This document shows positions 9,604 through 18,328 of a stretch of 64,000 bases of DNA, piece after piece. Every line of letters starts with the position of its first letter. The stretch's first letter is position 1. The translations under genes and the position numbers were made by a program. This stretch comes from Halorubrum cibi. Lineage in GTDB: Archaea; Halobacteriota; Halobacteria; Halobacteriales; Haloferacaceae. The stretch spans positions 248,001-312,000 of the forward strand of contig NZ_FXTD01000001.1 in NCBI RefSeq assembly GCF_900182635.1. Reading direction: 5' to 3'. The notes beneath the pieces were generated by a model that worked only from the letters and a program-made list of their open reading frames with translations, made no database searches and was not told where the DNA came from.

Positions 9604-10985
9604 GCGGCGAGCGCTCGGAACCCCGCCCGCTTCGGACCGACCTCTCCCCCGTCGCCGAGGCCGTCTCGGAGGCGGACGCCGCCGGGTTCGTCGCGGTCGG
9701 CGACCGCTTCGACGACGACCTTCGCTACCTGACGCGCGTTTCCGGCCCGGACCGGTCGTACGGGGTCGTCGTGACTCCCGAGTCCGCGTCGTCGCCGGCG
9801 CGGGCGGTCCTTCTCGCGGCGCCCTCCTTCGCTCGAACCGTCGAGCGGCGATTCGTCGACGCCGCCAGAGTCGACGGGACTCGAGACGCCTCTGTTCCGC
9901 CCGGTCCCGACGCCTTCCACGACGGGGTCGTCCGCGCGGTTCGCACCGGTGACGACGGCGATCCGGTCGGCGTCCGGGCCGCGGCGGTCCTCGAGGAGAG
10001 CGGATCCGACCACCGTCCCGTCCTCGTTCCGCGCTCCGTCCCTCACGACGCGGCCGTCTATCTCGAGCGCGCCGGCTACGACGCCGCGTCGACGCCGGTC
10101 GTGACCGACGCGCGGGCGATCAAGAGTCCGGCCGAAATGGACCGGATCCGGCGGGTACAGCGCGCCGCCGAGGCAGGCATGGCGCGCGCGGAGACGATCC
10201 TCGCACGGAGCGAGCCGGCCGAGGAGTCCCCGCGGGCGGGCCACACCGACGCCGGTACGGAGGCGCGACCGGTCCTGCGCTGGAAGGGCGGCCCGCTCAC
10301 CCCCGAGCGACTCCGGCGCGCGGTGAACGCGACGCTCGCGGAACGGGGCGTCGGCGACGCCGGAAACACCGCCGTCTTGGCGGGTCGGGCCGCCGCGGAT
10401 CGGTACGGGGGAAGCGGGTCGACCGCCGATCCCGACCGAACCGTCCCGATCCGGGCGGGCGAGACGGTCGTGGTCGATCTCGCCCCGCGCGGCCCGGACG
10501 GCTACCACGGCGCGCTCGCGCGGACGTTCGTGGTCGACGGCGACGGCGGCTGGGAGCGGCGAGCGTACGTCGCGGTCGAGTCGGCCCGCGAGGCCGCGCT
10601 CGCGGAGGTGGAACCGGGAGTCCCCGCGGCGACCGTCCACGGGGAGGCGGCCGCCGAACTGGCCGCCTACGGCTTCGATCCGAACGCGTCGCCAGGCGAG
10701 GCCGGATACACCCACGACACGGGTCGCGGGGTCGGGCTCTCCCGACGGGAGCCGCCGGCGCTGCCGGGCGGGCCGGAACTCCGTACCGGAGCGGTCCTCA
10801 CGGTCGAACCCGGCGTGTACGACCCCGCGATCGGCGGCGTTCGGCTGGGTGACCTCCTCGTCGTGCGCGAGGACGGCCACGAGGTCGTCTCCGGGTATCC
10901 GTTCGGGACGACGCCAGTCGATCGGGAGGGATCCGACGGCGCCGAGACGACGGATGGGACGGTCGATAGCCGCGCCAGCCGATAG
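9600..10985 (+). CDS. M24 peptidase-like protein lacking most metal ligands
   Basis: 461 residues. The N-terminal half resembles a creatinase/prolidase N-domain (about 12-170) and the C-terminal half a pita-bread fold (175-435). By eye against prolidases, Asp293 (VVDLAP) and Glu403 (VEPGVY) are kept, but the second Asp is Ala305 (YHGALART), the GHG His is Arg376 (TGRGVGL), the HE motif is RE (383-384), and the last Glu is Gly417 (RLGDLL). It is probably not an active aminopeptidase; a binding role or another reaction is possible. The GTG start overlaps the helicase stop, so the pair is likely co-translated. Confidence 0.8.
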   Translation: MSGERSEPRPLRTDLSPVAEAVSEADAAGFVAVGDRFDDDLRYLTRVSGPDRSYGVVVTPESASSPARAVLLAAPSFARTVERRFVDAARVDGTRDASVPPGPDAFHDGVVRAVRTGDDGDPVGVRAAAVLEESGSDHRPVLVPRSVPHDAAVYLERAGYDAASTPVVTDARAIKSPAEMDRIRRVQRAAEAGMARAETILARSEPAEESPRAGHTDAGTEARPVLRWKGGPLTPERLRRAVNATLAERGVGDAGNTAVLAGRAAADRYGGSGSTADPDRTVPIRAGETVVVDLAPRGPDGYHGALARTFVVDGDGGWERRAYVAVESAREAALAEVEPGVPAATVHGEAAAELAAYGFDPNASPGEAGYTHDTGRGVGLSRREPPALPGGPELRTGAVLTVEPGVYDPAIGGVRLGDLLVVREDGHEVVSGYPFGTTPVDREGSDGAETTDGTVDSRASR

Positions 10986-11046
10986 CTACGACGATCGTTT
11001 GAGCCATCAGCGGTCCTATGTCGTCCCCGTTCGACCGTCGAACCGC

Positions 11047-12108
11047 ATGCCGACACAGCCCTCCACGGCCGACGAGGCCGAATCGAGCGGACGAATCGCG
11101 AGGAAACTGCTCCCCGCCGCGGGCACCGTTCTCGTGGCCGCGCTCGCGGTGGTCGGGGTTGCGCTCGTCGGGAGCGCGTTCGCGGGGACCGCCGCCGCGG
11201 ACGGCACCGCCGACCTCGACGCGTCGATCGTCACCGTGAACGACGGTGGAACCGCCGAGATCGCGGTCGAAACCGACGGCGTCGACGAGTTCTCGATCGC
11301 GATCGGCGACGAATCGGACAGCGGATACGCGCTCCACGCGACCGTGACTCCGGACGACGACGGCACCACGTCGCTCGTCCTCGATCACGCCGAGACCGGC
11401 GGAGGCGGGACGTCCCTGAGCGCCGAGGGCGACGCCTCGGTCTCGATCGACGACGAGACGGGTCTCGAGGAACCGATCGCGCCCGGATCCTACGACGTGG
11501 AAGTGTCCACGGGCGGCGACGAGCCGGACGACGTCGGGAGTCTGATGGTCGAGCCGGCGTCGACGGCTGACGGTTCCAGTGATGACGGCGGAGACGGCGG
11601 AGACGGCGACGACGGCGGGTCCGAGGACGGCGGTTCGGCGGACGGATCGAGCGATCCGACCGTCGTCACCGAGTCGGACGTCGAGGCGGCCGACGTGGTG
11701 GTCGAGCCGGCCGAGACGGACGTGACCGTCCCGGTCGACCTCGCGGACGGGGAGACCGTGACCCTCCGGATGCGGTCGACCGGGGACGCGACTCCGGCGT
11801 ACATCAAGACCGCGGAGCCGACGGTCGAGGGTGGCGAGGCGACCGCGACGTTCGACCTGAGTCAGGCGAGCCACGGCGACCGCGCGACGCTGACGGTCCG
11901 CGGGAACGACGGGCTCGACGGCGAGACCGAGCACGACGTCCTGATCGTCGACGAGTCGATCGGGGTCGAGGAGGACGACGGGACTGAAAGCGCCGACGAC
12001 GGCGGCCCCGGTGACGGAACCGACACAAGCGTACCCGGATTCGGCGTCGTCGTCGCCGTGCTCGCGCTGTGTGCGACCGCGCTCGTCGCGAACCGGCGGA
12101 GCGCGTAG
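11047..12108 (+). CDS. PGF-CTERM surface glycoprotein-like protein
   Basis: 353 residues. A basic N-region and a hydrophobic stretch ending GTAAAD form a signal peptide (about 20-53). The mature part is very acidic and beta-rich, with a Gly/Asp/Ser linker around 175-210 that could carry O-glycans. The C-terminus reads PGFG followed by a hydrophobic helix and NRRSA, the PGF-CTERM sorting signal processed by archaeosortase ArtA with lipid attachment. I chose the ATG at 11047 because it directly precedes the signal peptide. Likely an S-layer-associated protein; ligand unknown. Confidence 0.82.
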   Translation: MPTQPSTADEAESSGRIARKLLPAAGTVLVAALAVVGVALVGSAFAGTAAADGTADLDASIVTVNDGGTAEIAVETDGVDEFSIAIGDESDSGYALHATVTPDDDGTTSLVLDHAETGGGGTSLSAEGDASVSIDDETGLEEPIAPGSYDVEVSTGGDEPDDVGSLMVEPASTADGSSDDGGDGGDGDDGGSEDGGSADGSSDPTVVTESDVEAADVVVEPAETDVTVPVDLADGETVTLRMRSTGDATPAYIKTAEPTVEGGEATATFDLSQASHGDRATLTVRGNDGLDGETEHDVLIVDESIGVEEDDGTESADDGGPGDGTDTSVPGFGVVVAVLALCATALVANRRSA

Positions 12109-12144
12109 ATCGAGCGAGCGCGGTTTCTCCGACCCTCCTTCGAT

Positions 12145-12414
12145 CTACTTCTCGACGGGTTCGCCGTCGGATCCCGTCTCGGCGTCGTCACCGCGGAGCT
12201 GTCGCGGGAGGAGTCCGCGGACGAACCCCCGGAAGATCCGGCCCGGGTCGAGGAAGTACTGCGGCAACACGACCATCGCGACCGCGACGACGAGCAGTCC
12301 GCCGCCGAGAGCGATCTCGCCCGCGAGGAGGCGGACGACGGCGTAGTTCGCGAGCGGCAGCGCGAACACGAGCGACGCCGCCAGCCCGATCATGTCGAAC
12401 AGCCCGAGGCTCAT
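12145..12414 (-). CDS. Small two-helix membrane protein (DUF7533-like)
   Basis: 89 residues with two hydrophobic helices (about 5-28 and 33-52), then an amphipathic basic segment (PGRIFRGFVRGLLPRQLRG) and an acidic tail. I recall such proteins in haloarchaea as DUF7533; no function is known. It is convergent with the PGF-CTERM gene, whose stop is 36 bases away, and starts with ATG at 12414. On the minus strand a GCTTATGCC box about 30 bases upstream could be its promoter. Confidence 0.7.
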   Translation of the reverse strand: MSLGLFDMIGLAASLVFALPLANYAVVRLLAGEIALGGGLLVVAVAMVVLPQYFLDPGRIFRGFVRGLLPRQLRGDDAETGSDGEPVEK

Positions 12415-12764
12415 GTGGCACCCCTCTCTCCTCGTTCGGCATAAGCGGCTCTGTTGATGTTCGCTTTTCGAGAGGTGCTCGAGTCACTCCGTTTCTGCCC
12501 CGCCGAGCCCTCCCCCGCGACACCGAACCCGGGGGCGCCCCAGCCTCGTCGCCGGACTACGTCCGGCCGTCGGAGGTGCGCGCGACGCACGGAGTGGATC
12601 GTTCCGCCGGGAGAAGGGCTTCTCGGAAAGGGGAGTTCAACCGGTTGATGAGTTCCACGAGAGAGGAGTCCAAAACGGCGGGCTTTCCCTGATCTCGGCA
12701 GGGAAACCGATCCGCGTCGCGAGGAACACCACCCTTCAAGTCGGTTGGACGTCTCCAGTCCGAC
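12415..12764. other. 350-base intergenic region with hairpins, no gene seen
   Basis: This gap holds the promoters of the flanking divergent genes. On the plus strand it contains a compact GAGAAG/CTTCTC inverted repeat at 12611-12624 and a strong 8-bp stem TTTCCCTG/CAGGGAAA at 12684-12691 and 12699-12706 with a 7-base loop. I see no convincing ORF, tRNA or RNase P signature. A short CCCCAGCCTCG string near 12539 also occurs inside the dispersed repeat described elsewhere. Confidence 0.45.
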
Positions 12765-13943
12765 ATGTCCAACCGACCGACGACCGCCGTCGTCCTCGCC
12801 GCCGGCGCGGGGCGACGGCTGAGTCCGTTGACGAACCGGCGGCCGAAGCCGATGGTCCCGGTCGCCAACAAGCCCCTCCTCGAGTACGTGATCGAGGCCG
12901 CGAGCGCGGCCGGCGTCGACGAGTTCGTCCTCGTCGTGGGCTACGAGCGCGAGCGGATCCAGACCCACTTCGGCGACGGCGACGACTGGGACGTCTCGAT
13001 CCGGTACGTCGTACAGGAGAAGCGGCTCGGCACCGCACACGCGGTCTCGCGGGCCGAGTCCCACGTCGACGGGCCGTTCCTCGTGTTGAACGGCGACCGG
13101 ATCGTCGAACCCAGCGCGGTCGAGGACGTCCGCGACGCGCTGGCCGCCGGCGACGCCGCGGCCGCGATGGCGGTGACCCGAAGCGACCGACCGCGGGCGT
13201 ACGGGGTCGTCACGGTCCGTGGCCACCGCGTCGAGACGATCGTCGAGAAGCCCCTCAGACGCGCGGATTCCGAAGTCATCAACGCGGGCGTGTACGCGTT
13301 CACGCCGGCGGTGTTCGACGCCATTCGCGACACGCGGTCGTCCGAGGAAGGCGAGTACGAACTCCCCGACACCGTCGCCCGGCTCATCGACGAGGGCGGC
13401 GTCCGCGCCGTCAGGTACGACGGCGGCTGGCACGACGTGTCGTACCTCTGGGACCTGCTCGCGGTCACCGACGACGTCCTCGACCGCGACGGCGGAGCCG
13501 TCGAGGGAACGCTCGCATCCGGCGCGAGCGTTGACGACCGCTGCGTCGTCGCTCCGACCGCCTCGGTCGGCCGAGGCGCGGTCGTCGGCGCGGGAACGAC
13601 CGTGGGCGAGAACGCTCGGATCGAGCCCAACGCGACCGTCGAGGGCTCCGTCGTCTTCCCGGACGCGACCGTCGAGGCCGGCGCGGTGCTCCGCGACTGC
13701 GTCGTCGGCGCGGGCGCGACCGTCGGCGCCAACGCCACGGTCCGGGGCGGGACCGCCACCGTCGCCGTCGCCGGCGAGCTGTACGAGGGGGTGCGGCTCG
13801 GTGCGGTCGTCGGCGACGACGCGACCGTCGGCGGCGCGGCAGCGCTCTCGCCGGGGACCGTCCTCGGCAACGACGCCGTCGTCGGCGACGGCGCGTCGGT
13901 GAGCGGGCGGGTAGAGGACGGCGTGACGGTACGGAGGGGATAA
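12765..13943 (+). CDS. GlmU-like bifunctional sugar-1-phosphate nucleotidyl-/acetyltransferase
   Basis: 392 residues. The N-terminal 235 residues form a nucleotidyltransferase with VVLAAGAGRRLSPLT (residues 9-23), the RPKPMVPVANKP motif and the metal Asp in LNGDRI. Residues about 245-385 are hexapeptide repeats of a left-handed beta-helix (for example GAGTTVGENARIEPNATV), as in archaeal GlcN-1-P acetyltransferase/GlcNAc-1-P uridylyltransferase. Its stop is one base from the glmS start and GlmM is at 40 kb, supporting UDP-GlcNAc synthesis for N-glycans or S-layer sugars. A glucose-1-phosphate thymidylyltransferase label would also fit the N-domain alone. Confidence 0.87.
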   Translation: MSNRPTTAVVLAAGAGRRLSPLTNRRPKPMVPVANKPLLEYVIEAASAAGVDEFVLVVGYERERIQTHFGDGDDWDVSIRYVVQEKRLGTAHAVSRAESHVDGPFLVLNGDRIVEPSAVEDVRDALAAGDAAAAMAVTRSDRPRAYGVVTVRGHRVETIVEKPLRRADSEVINAGVYAFTPAVFDAIRDTRSSEEGEYELPDTVARLIDEGGVRAVRYDGGWHDVSYLWDLLAVTDDVLDRDGGAVEGTLASGASVDDRCVVAPTASVGRGAVVGAGTTVGENARIEPNATVEGSVVFPDATVEAGAVLRDCVVGAGATVGANATVRGGTATVAVAGELYEGVRLGAVVGDDATVGGAAALSPGTVLGNDAVVGDGASVSGRVEDGVTVRRG

Positions 13944-13944
13944 C

Positions 13945-15768
13945 ATGTGTGGAATCATCGGCTACGTCGGCGACCGCCCCGCGCTGCCTATCCTCTCGAC
14001 CGGGCTCTCGAACCTGGAGTACCGGGGGTACGACTCTGCCGGGGTCGCGCTCACCGACGACGCGGTCTCGGTGTACAAGAAGTCGGGCGAAGTGAGCGAG
14101 CTTCAGGGAGTCCTCCCCGAGTCGACCGACCACACGCGGGGGATCGGCCACACCCGCTGGAGCACCCACGGCCCGCCGACGGACGGGAACGCGCACCCCC
14201 ACACGGACTGTACCGGGCGGGTCGCGGTCGTCCACAACGGGATCATCGAGAACTACGACGCGCTCCGCGAGGAGCTCTCGGACCACGAGTTCACGAGCGA
14301 CACTGACACGGAGGTCGTCCCGCACCTGATCGAGGAGTCGCTCGACGCGGGCGCGGAGCCGCGGGCGGCGGTCGAGGCCGCCGTCGACCGGCTCGAGGGC
14401 ACCTACGCGGTGGTCGTGACGATAGCCGGCGTCGACGAGGTGTACGCGACCCGCCGCGACAGCCCGCTCGTCGTCGGTCACGCCGAGGACGGGACGTTCC
14501 TCGCCAGCGACGTGACCGCCTTCCTCGAGCACACCCGCGAGGTGACCTACATCGAGGACGGCGACTTCGCCGTGATCGGCGACGACGGCCTCTCGCTGTA
14601 TCGGGACGGTGAGCCGGTGGACCCGACGGTCGAGACGCTCGAGTACGAGGCCGACGCCGCCGAGAAGAGCGGCTACGACCACTACATGTTGAAGGAGATC
14701 CACGAGCAGCCGCGGGCGCTCAGACAGACGATCTCCGGGCGGATCGACGCCGAGGACGGGACCGTCAACGTCGACGTCGACCTCCCGAGCGAGTACGTCG
14801 ACTCTGTCGATGAGATCCAGATAGTCGCCTGCGGCACCTCCAACTACGCGGGACGGTACGCCGCGGAACTGCTGGAGTCGATCGTCGACGTCCGCACGAC
14901 CGTGGAGGTCGCGAGCGAGTACGAGTTCGACGGCGGCCGCGACCCCTGGCGAACGCTCGTCGTCGCGGTGACTCAGAGCGGGGAGACTGCCGACACGCTC
15001 TCGGCGATCCGGCGGGCGAAACGCGCCGGCGCGCGGACGCTCGCCGTCACCAACACGCTCGGGAGCACGATCGTCCGCGAGACCGACGACAGCGTGTTCA
15101 TCCGCGCGGGCCCCGAGATCGGGGTGGCGGCGACGAAGACGTTCGCCTCGCAGGTGGCGACGCTGACGCTGCTCGCGGTCCACGTCGGTCGTGCCCGCGG
15201 GTCGCTGTCGTACGGGCGAGCGCGAGAGCTGCTGGAATCGGTCCGGAGGCTCCCGAACGCGATCCAGGGCGTCCTCGACCGCGAGGACCGGATTCGCGAG
15301 GTCGCCCGCGAGTACGCCGACAGCGACGCGTTCTTCTTCGTCGGGCGAAAGCTCGGACACCCGGTGGCGCTGGAGGGCGCGTTGAAGCTGAAGGAGATCT
15401 CCTACGACCACGCCGAGGGATTCGCCGCCGGCGAGTTGAAACACGGCCCGCTCGCGCTCGTCACCGAGGACACCCCCGTGTTGGCGCTCCTGACCGACGG
15501 CTCCCGGCCGGGTGAGACGCTGAACAACGTCAAGGAGGTCCAGGCGCGCGGCGCGCCCGTGATCGGCGCGGCGACCGCCGATGGCGACGGCGAGGCCGCG
15601 GCCGACTCGACGTACCTCGACGTCGAGTTGCCCGTCCCCGCTACCGGCGCGCTGGAGCCGCTCGTCGCCAACGTCTACTGGCAGCTGTTCGCCTACCACG
15701 TCGCCGACGAGAAGGGTCGCCCGATCGACCGACCGCGCAACCTCGCGAAGAGCGTGACGGTCGAGTAG
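13945..15768 (+). CDS. glmS: Glutamine-fructose-6-phosphate aminotransferase (isomerizing)
   Basis: 607 residues, the normal length. MCGIIGYVG supplies the N-terminal nucleophile Cys2 of the class II glutaminase domain, with TRWSTHG and HNGIIENY following. Two SIS domains (about 285-425 and 455-600) contain CGTSNYA, TQSGETADT and KTFASQ, and the C-terminus ends in NLAKSVTVE as in other GlmS proteins. It converts fructose-6-phosphate and glutamine to glucosamine-6-phosphate, the first step to UDP-GlcNAc. It is immediately downstream of the GlmU-like gene, so they form an operon. No glmS ribozyme-like leader is apparent, which is expected in archaea. Confidence 0.96.
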   Translation: MCGIIGYVGDRPALPILSTGLSNLEYRGYDSAGVALTDDAVSVYKKSGEVSELQGVLPESTDHTRGIGHTRWSTHGPPTDGNAHPHTDCTGRVAVVHNGIIENYDALREELSDHEFTSDTDTEVVPHLIEESLDAGAEPRAAVEAAVDRLEGTYAVVVTIAGVDEVYATRRDSPLVVGHAEDGTFLASDVTAFLEHTREVTYIEDGDFAVIGDDGLSLYRDGEPVDPTVETLEYEADAAEKSGYDHYMLKEIHEQPRALRQTISGRIDAEDGTVNVDVDLPSEYVDSVDEIQIVACGTSNYAGRYAAELLESIVDVRTTVEVASEYEFDGGRDPWRTLVVAVTQSGETADTLSAIRRAKRAGARTLAVTNTLGSTIVRETDDSVFIRAGPEIGVAATKTFASQVATLTLLAVHVGRARGSLSYGRARELLESVRRLPNAIQGVLDREDRIREVAREYADSDAFFFVGRKLGHPVALEGALKLKEISYDHAEGFAAGELKHGPLALVTEDTPVLALLTDGSRPGETLNNVKEVQARGAPVIGAATADGDGEAAADSTYLDVELPVPATGALEPLVANVYWQLFAYHVADEKGRPIDRPRNLAKSVTVE

Positions 15769-15833
15769 CACGTTCCGGGCCTCTCGCGGTCTCCTCACGG
15801 TCCTCGGGCTCCCCCCAGCCCGCGGTCTCCGCC

Positions 15834-18179
15834 TCAGTCGTATCGGCCGAAGGCCTCACGCAGGTGCTCCGCGGACTCCTTGAGCCGCTCCGTGTACGCC
15901 GGCTCGTCCCAGGTCGGCGGGACGTACGCGACCGTGTCGAGCCGACCGCCCTCGATCCCGGGGACCGCGTGCGCGAGGTTCGTCGATCGCGAGTCGATCG
16001 GCTTCGCGGCGGTGGAGTCGGAACCGCCCTCACCGTCTGCCGGCACGTAGGTGGCGGCCGCGACGTCTATCGCCTCGAACGGCTCGTACGCGTCGACCCC
16101 GTCGGTCCAGAGGTCGCCGAGCCGCCGGCGTCGACTCGGGTCGGCGACGTTGAGGAGCAGCCACGGGAGCCGGATCTCGATCGCGTCCGTCGACGGCGAG
16201 ACGTGGACGTCCGCAAGCGAGTCGTACTCGGGCGAGTCGGGGTTTCCGTTCCCGTAGCGGAGCGCGCCCGTCTCGACCGACTGGAACGGGACCCGCTCGC
16301 CGGTCGGCGGGATCGTGTACCCGCGACCGATCGTCATCCGAAGCGGCGCGAACGCGCCGGGGTCGGGGTCGCGGTACGCTGAGAGGTCCAGCCCCGCCTC
16401 CGCGCCGTACAGGTACGCGAACGCGTCGTAGCGGGGGTGGACCGTCACGCGGGAGTCGTCGGGACCGCCGAGCCGGACGACGAAATCGGTCGACGACGAG
16501 ACCGCGTCGACGCCGTGGGGGAGTTCCACCCCGCTCCGACCGGTCAGGCCGAGCGTGACGAGGTAGTTGGTCCGATCCCAGTCGACCCCGCCGCCGTCGC
16601 CCCCCGTACCGCCGATGTCGGCGAGCTCGAGCCGGATCGAGAGGTACGCGGCGTCGCTCGTGACCCGGAGCGCGGTCAGTTCGCGGTCGCCGTCCGCGCC
16701 GTCTGCGCCGTCCGCGCCGTCTGCGCCACTCGAGCCGTCGTCGACTCGGACCGGTGAGCCGGCCGACGTCGCCGCGGTCGCGTCGGTCCACGCGCCTTCG
16801 GAGCCGTCGAGCGGGACCCCGTTCGCCGGGTCGAACGTGAGCAGGCCGAACCCCTGTTCCGGCGTCTGGACGTTCGACCACTCCGGCCGGCGGTTCGAGT
16901 CCGAGACGGGGGCGAGGTTCCACGTCCGCTTGAACCACTCGTCGTGCCAGCTGAAGACGAGTCCCCCGGCCGCGCCGACCTCGCGGACGTCCTCGTACAT
17001 CGCCGCGACGATCTCCCCCTGCTCGTTTTCGGTGTGTCGACCCTGATCGCGGCCGTGGACGTGTCGCTGAGCGATCCCCCGCGAGTCCGGGACGCCGAAC
17101 TCGGCGACGACGAGCGGGTGGTCAGTCGTGCCGACCAGGTCGTTCAGGTAGCCGGCGTAGCTGTTGGGCTCGCCGCGATGGTCGACGTAGTTCGCGTACT
17201 CGGGCGTCTCGTTGAGCAGCGGCGGATAGTACGGGTAGACGTGGTACGCCGCGAACGTGCCCGCGTCGTAGGCGTCGGTCGCGACGACGGCGTCGGGATC
17301 GACGGTGACCGCGTCCTCCGCCTCGAACGGCTCGTAGGGGTGCGAGAGCGGGTCGGTCGTCACCCAGTTCGTGAACGCCGCCGGGCGTTGGGTCCCGTAC
17401 TCATCGATCTCGTGGGCCACCGCCCGATCGAGCCGCTCGGCGAGCCAGCGCTCGAAGGGACGATCGACGGTCGAGGAGAGGTACTCGCCGTCGTACGCGC
17501 CCGGATCGTTCGCCCGGTTCGTCTCGGCGACGACGGTCGGCGGCCACTCGATCCCGGCGATGTAGCCGAGGACGACGTCGCTCACGTCGGCGTCGTACGT
17601 CCCGCTGGCGTGGCCGGGCTCCGGATCGAGCGTCGTCGCGCCGTGAACGACGTCGACCGCCTGCCGGAGCGACCGGTCGAACTCCGCGGAGAGCGCGAAG
17701 GCGTCTCCGGCGTCGGCCAGGAGTTCCTCGCCGATCCAGTTGCCGTGGAGGAGGTGGATCGGGTCCGCGTGCTCCCGGTTGTACGCAGCGAGCGCGCGGT
17801 AGAACGCCGGCGGGTGGACCGTGTACACCCGGACGACGTTGACGTTCAGCTCTCCCATCCACGCGAGCCACCGGTCGTACTCCTCGCGGGTGATCGCCGC
17901 CTCGCCGGGGAAGCGTCCGGGCTTGGCCATTCCGAGGTTCACCCCGCGCGGAACGAACGCCTCGAACGGCCCGCCGTCGACGGAGACTGCGAATCCGTCG
18001 TCGACGACGCGGACGCGTCGGTCGGGGCCGTCGGACTGGCCGGGGTCGTCACCCGCCCCGTCGTCTCCGCCCCCGGCGTCATCGGGTCCGCTCTCGCCCC
18101 CCCCCGTCGGTTCCGCTGCCGTCGCCGTCCGATCCGGCACGGAACCCGCAGCCGGCGGTTCCGACCGCGCCGGCGGCAC
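15834..18179 (-). CDS. Exported glycoside hydrolase-like protein with out-of-frame Tat-lipobox signal
   Basis: The open frame encodes up to 781 residues. Residues about 55-440 resemble a TIM-barrel glycosidase (LNVNVVRVYTVHPP, GYIAGIEW around Glu211, and LVVAEFG with candidate nucleophile Glu360). A GAD-repeat linker near 485 leads to a beta-rich C-terminal region. The start at 18179 lies in a Pro/Ala-rich stretch and gives no signal. In the neighbouring frame a GTG at 18210 begins NRRAFLGRM...GTAGC, a typical Tat signal with lipobox. The two frames would join if the run of nine C at 18097-18105 had eight. Either a sequencing error or a real frameshift is possible. Substrate unknown. Confidence 0.68.
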   Translation of the reverse strand: MPPARSEPPAAGSVPDRTATAAEPTGGGESGPDDAGGGDDGAGDDPGQSDGPDRRVRVVDDGFAVSVDGGPFEAFVPRGVNLGMAKPGRFPGEAAITREEYDRWLAWMGELNVNVVRVYTVHPPAFYRALAAYNREHADPIHLLHGNWIGEELLADAGDAFALSAEFDRSLRQAVDVVHGATTLDPEPGHASGTYDADVSDVVLGYIAGIEWPPTVVAETNRANDPGAYDGEYLSSTVDRPFERWLAERLDRAVAHEIDEYGTQRPAAFTNWVTTDPLSHPYEPFEAEDAVTVDPDAVVATDAYDAGTFAAYHVYPYYPPLLNETPEYANYVDHRGEPNSYAGYLNDLVGTTDHPLVVAEFGVPDSRGIAQRHVHGRDQGRHTENEQGEIVAAMYEDVREVGAAGGLVFSWHDEWFKRTWNLAPVSDSNRRPEWSNVQTPEQGFGLLTFDPANGVPLDGSEGAWTDATAATSAGSPVRVDDGSSGADGADGADGADGDRELTALRVTSDAAYLSIRLELADIGGTGGDGGGVDWDRTNYLVTLGLTGRSGVELPHGVDAVSSSTDFVVRLGGPDDSRVTVHPRYDAFAYLYGAEAGLDLSAYRDPDPGAFAPLRMTIGRGYTIPPTGERVPFQSVETGALRYGNGNPDSPEYDSLADVHVSPSTDAIEIRLPWLLLNVADPSRRRRLGDLWTDGVDAYEPFEAIDVAAATYVPADGEGGSDSTAAKPIDSRSTNLAHAVPGIEGGRLDTVAYVPPTWDEPAYTERLKESAEHLREAFGRYD
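18097..18105. repeat. Nine-C homopolymer at apparent frameshift
   Basis: Nine consecutive C on the plus strand (nine G in the mRNA of the glycosidase-like gene). Loss of one base would fuse the Tat-lipobox leader starting at 18210 in frame with the main ORF; with nine the leader frame stops shortly after. Short homopolymers are prone to both sequencing error and slippage. Confidence 0.8.
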
Positions 18180-18328
18180 CCATCCTGCCGAGGAACGCGC
18201 GTCTGTTCACGGAGAATCCACTCGCTGGGGAGGGAAAACCCTGCTCCCGGCGTGACGCGTCGGCGAACGTCTCGGTTTTTTTTCACCCGGCGTCGACAAC
18301 GTCGGCGACGACCCTCCCGAGCACGACC

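Noticed and set aside
12415-12764. RNase P or other structured RNA gene in the gap
   Set aside because: I looked for conserved RNase P cores and 7S-type signatures and found none; only isolated hairpins are visible.
13465-15798. Long minus-strand open frame of 777 codons opposite glmS
   Set aside because: Its translation is Arg/Val/Asp-rich with no domain, and it lies antisense to a well-supported glmS and part of the GlmU-like gene. High GC suppresses stops in the opposite strand.
16681-16735. Tandem 18-bp repeat as a CRISPR-like array
   Set aside because: It encodes a GAD linker in the glycosidase-like protein and has no spacers.
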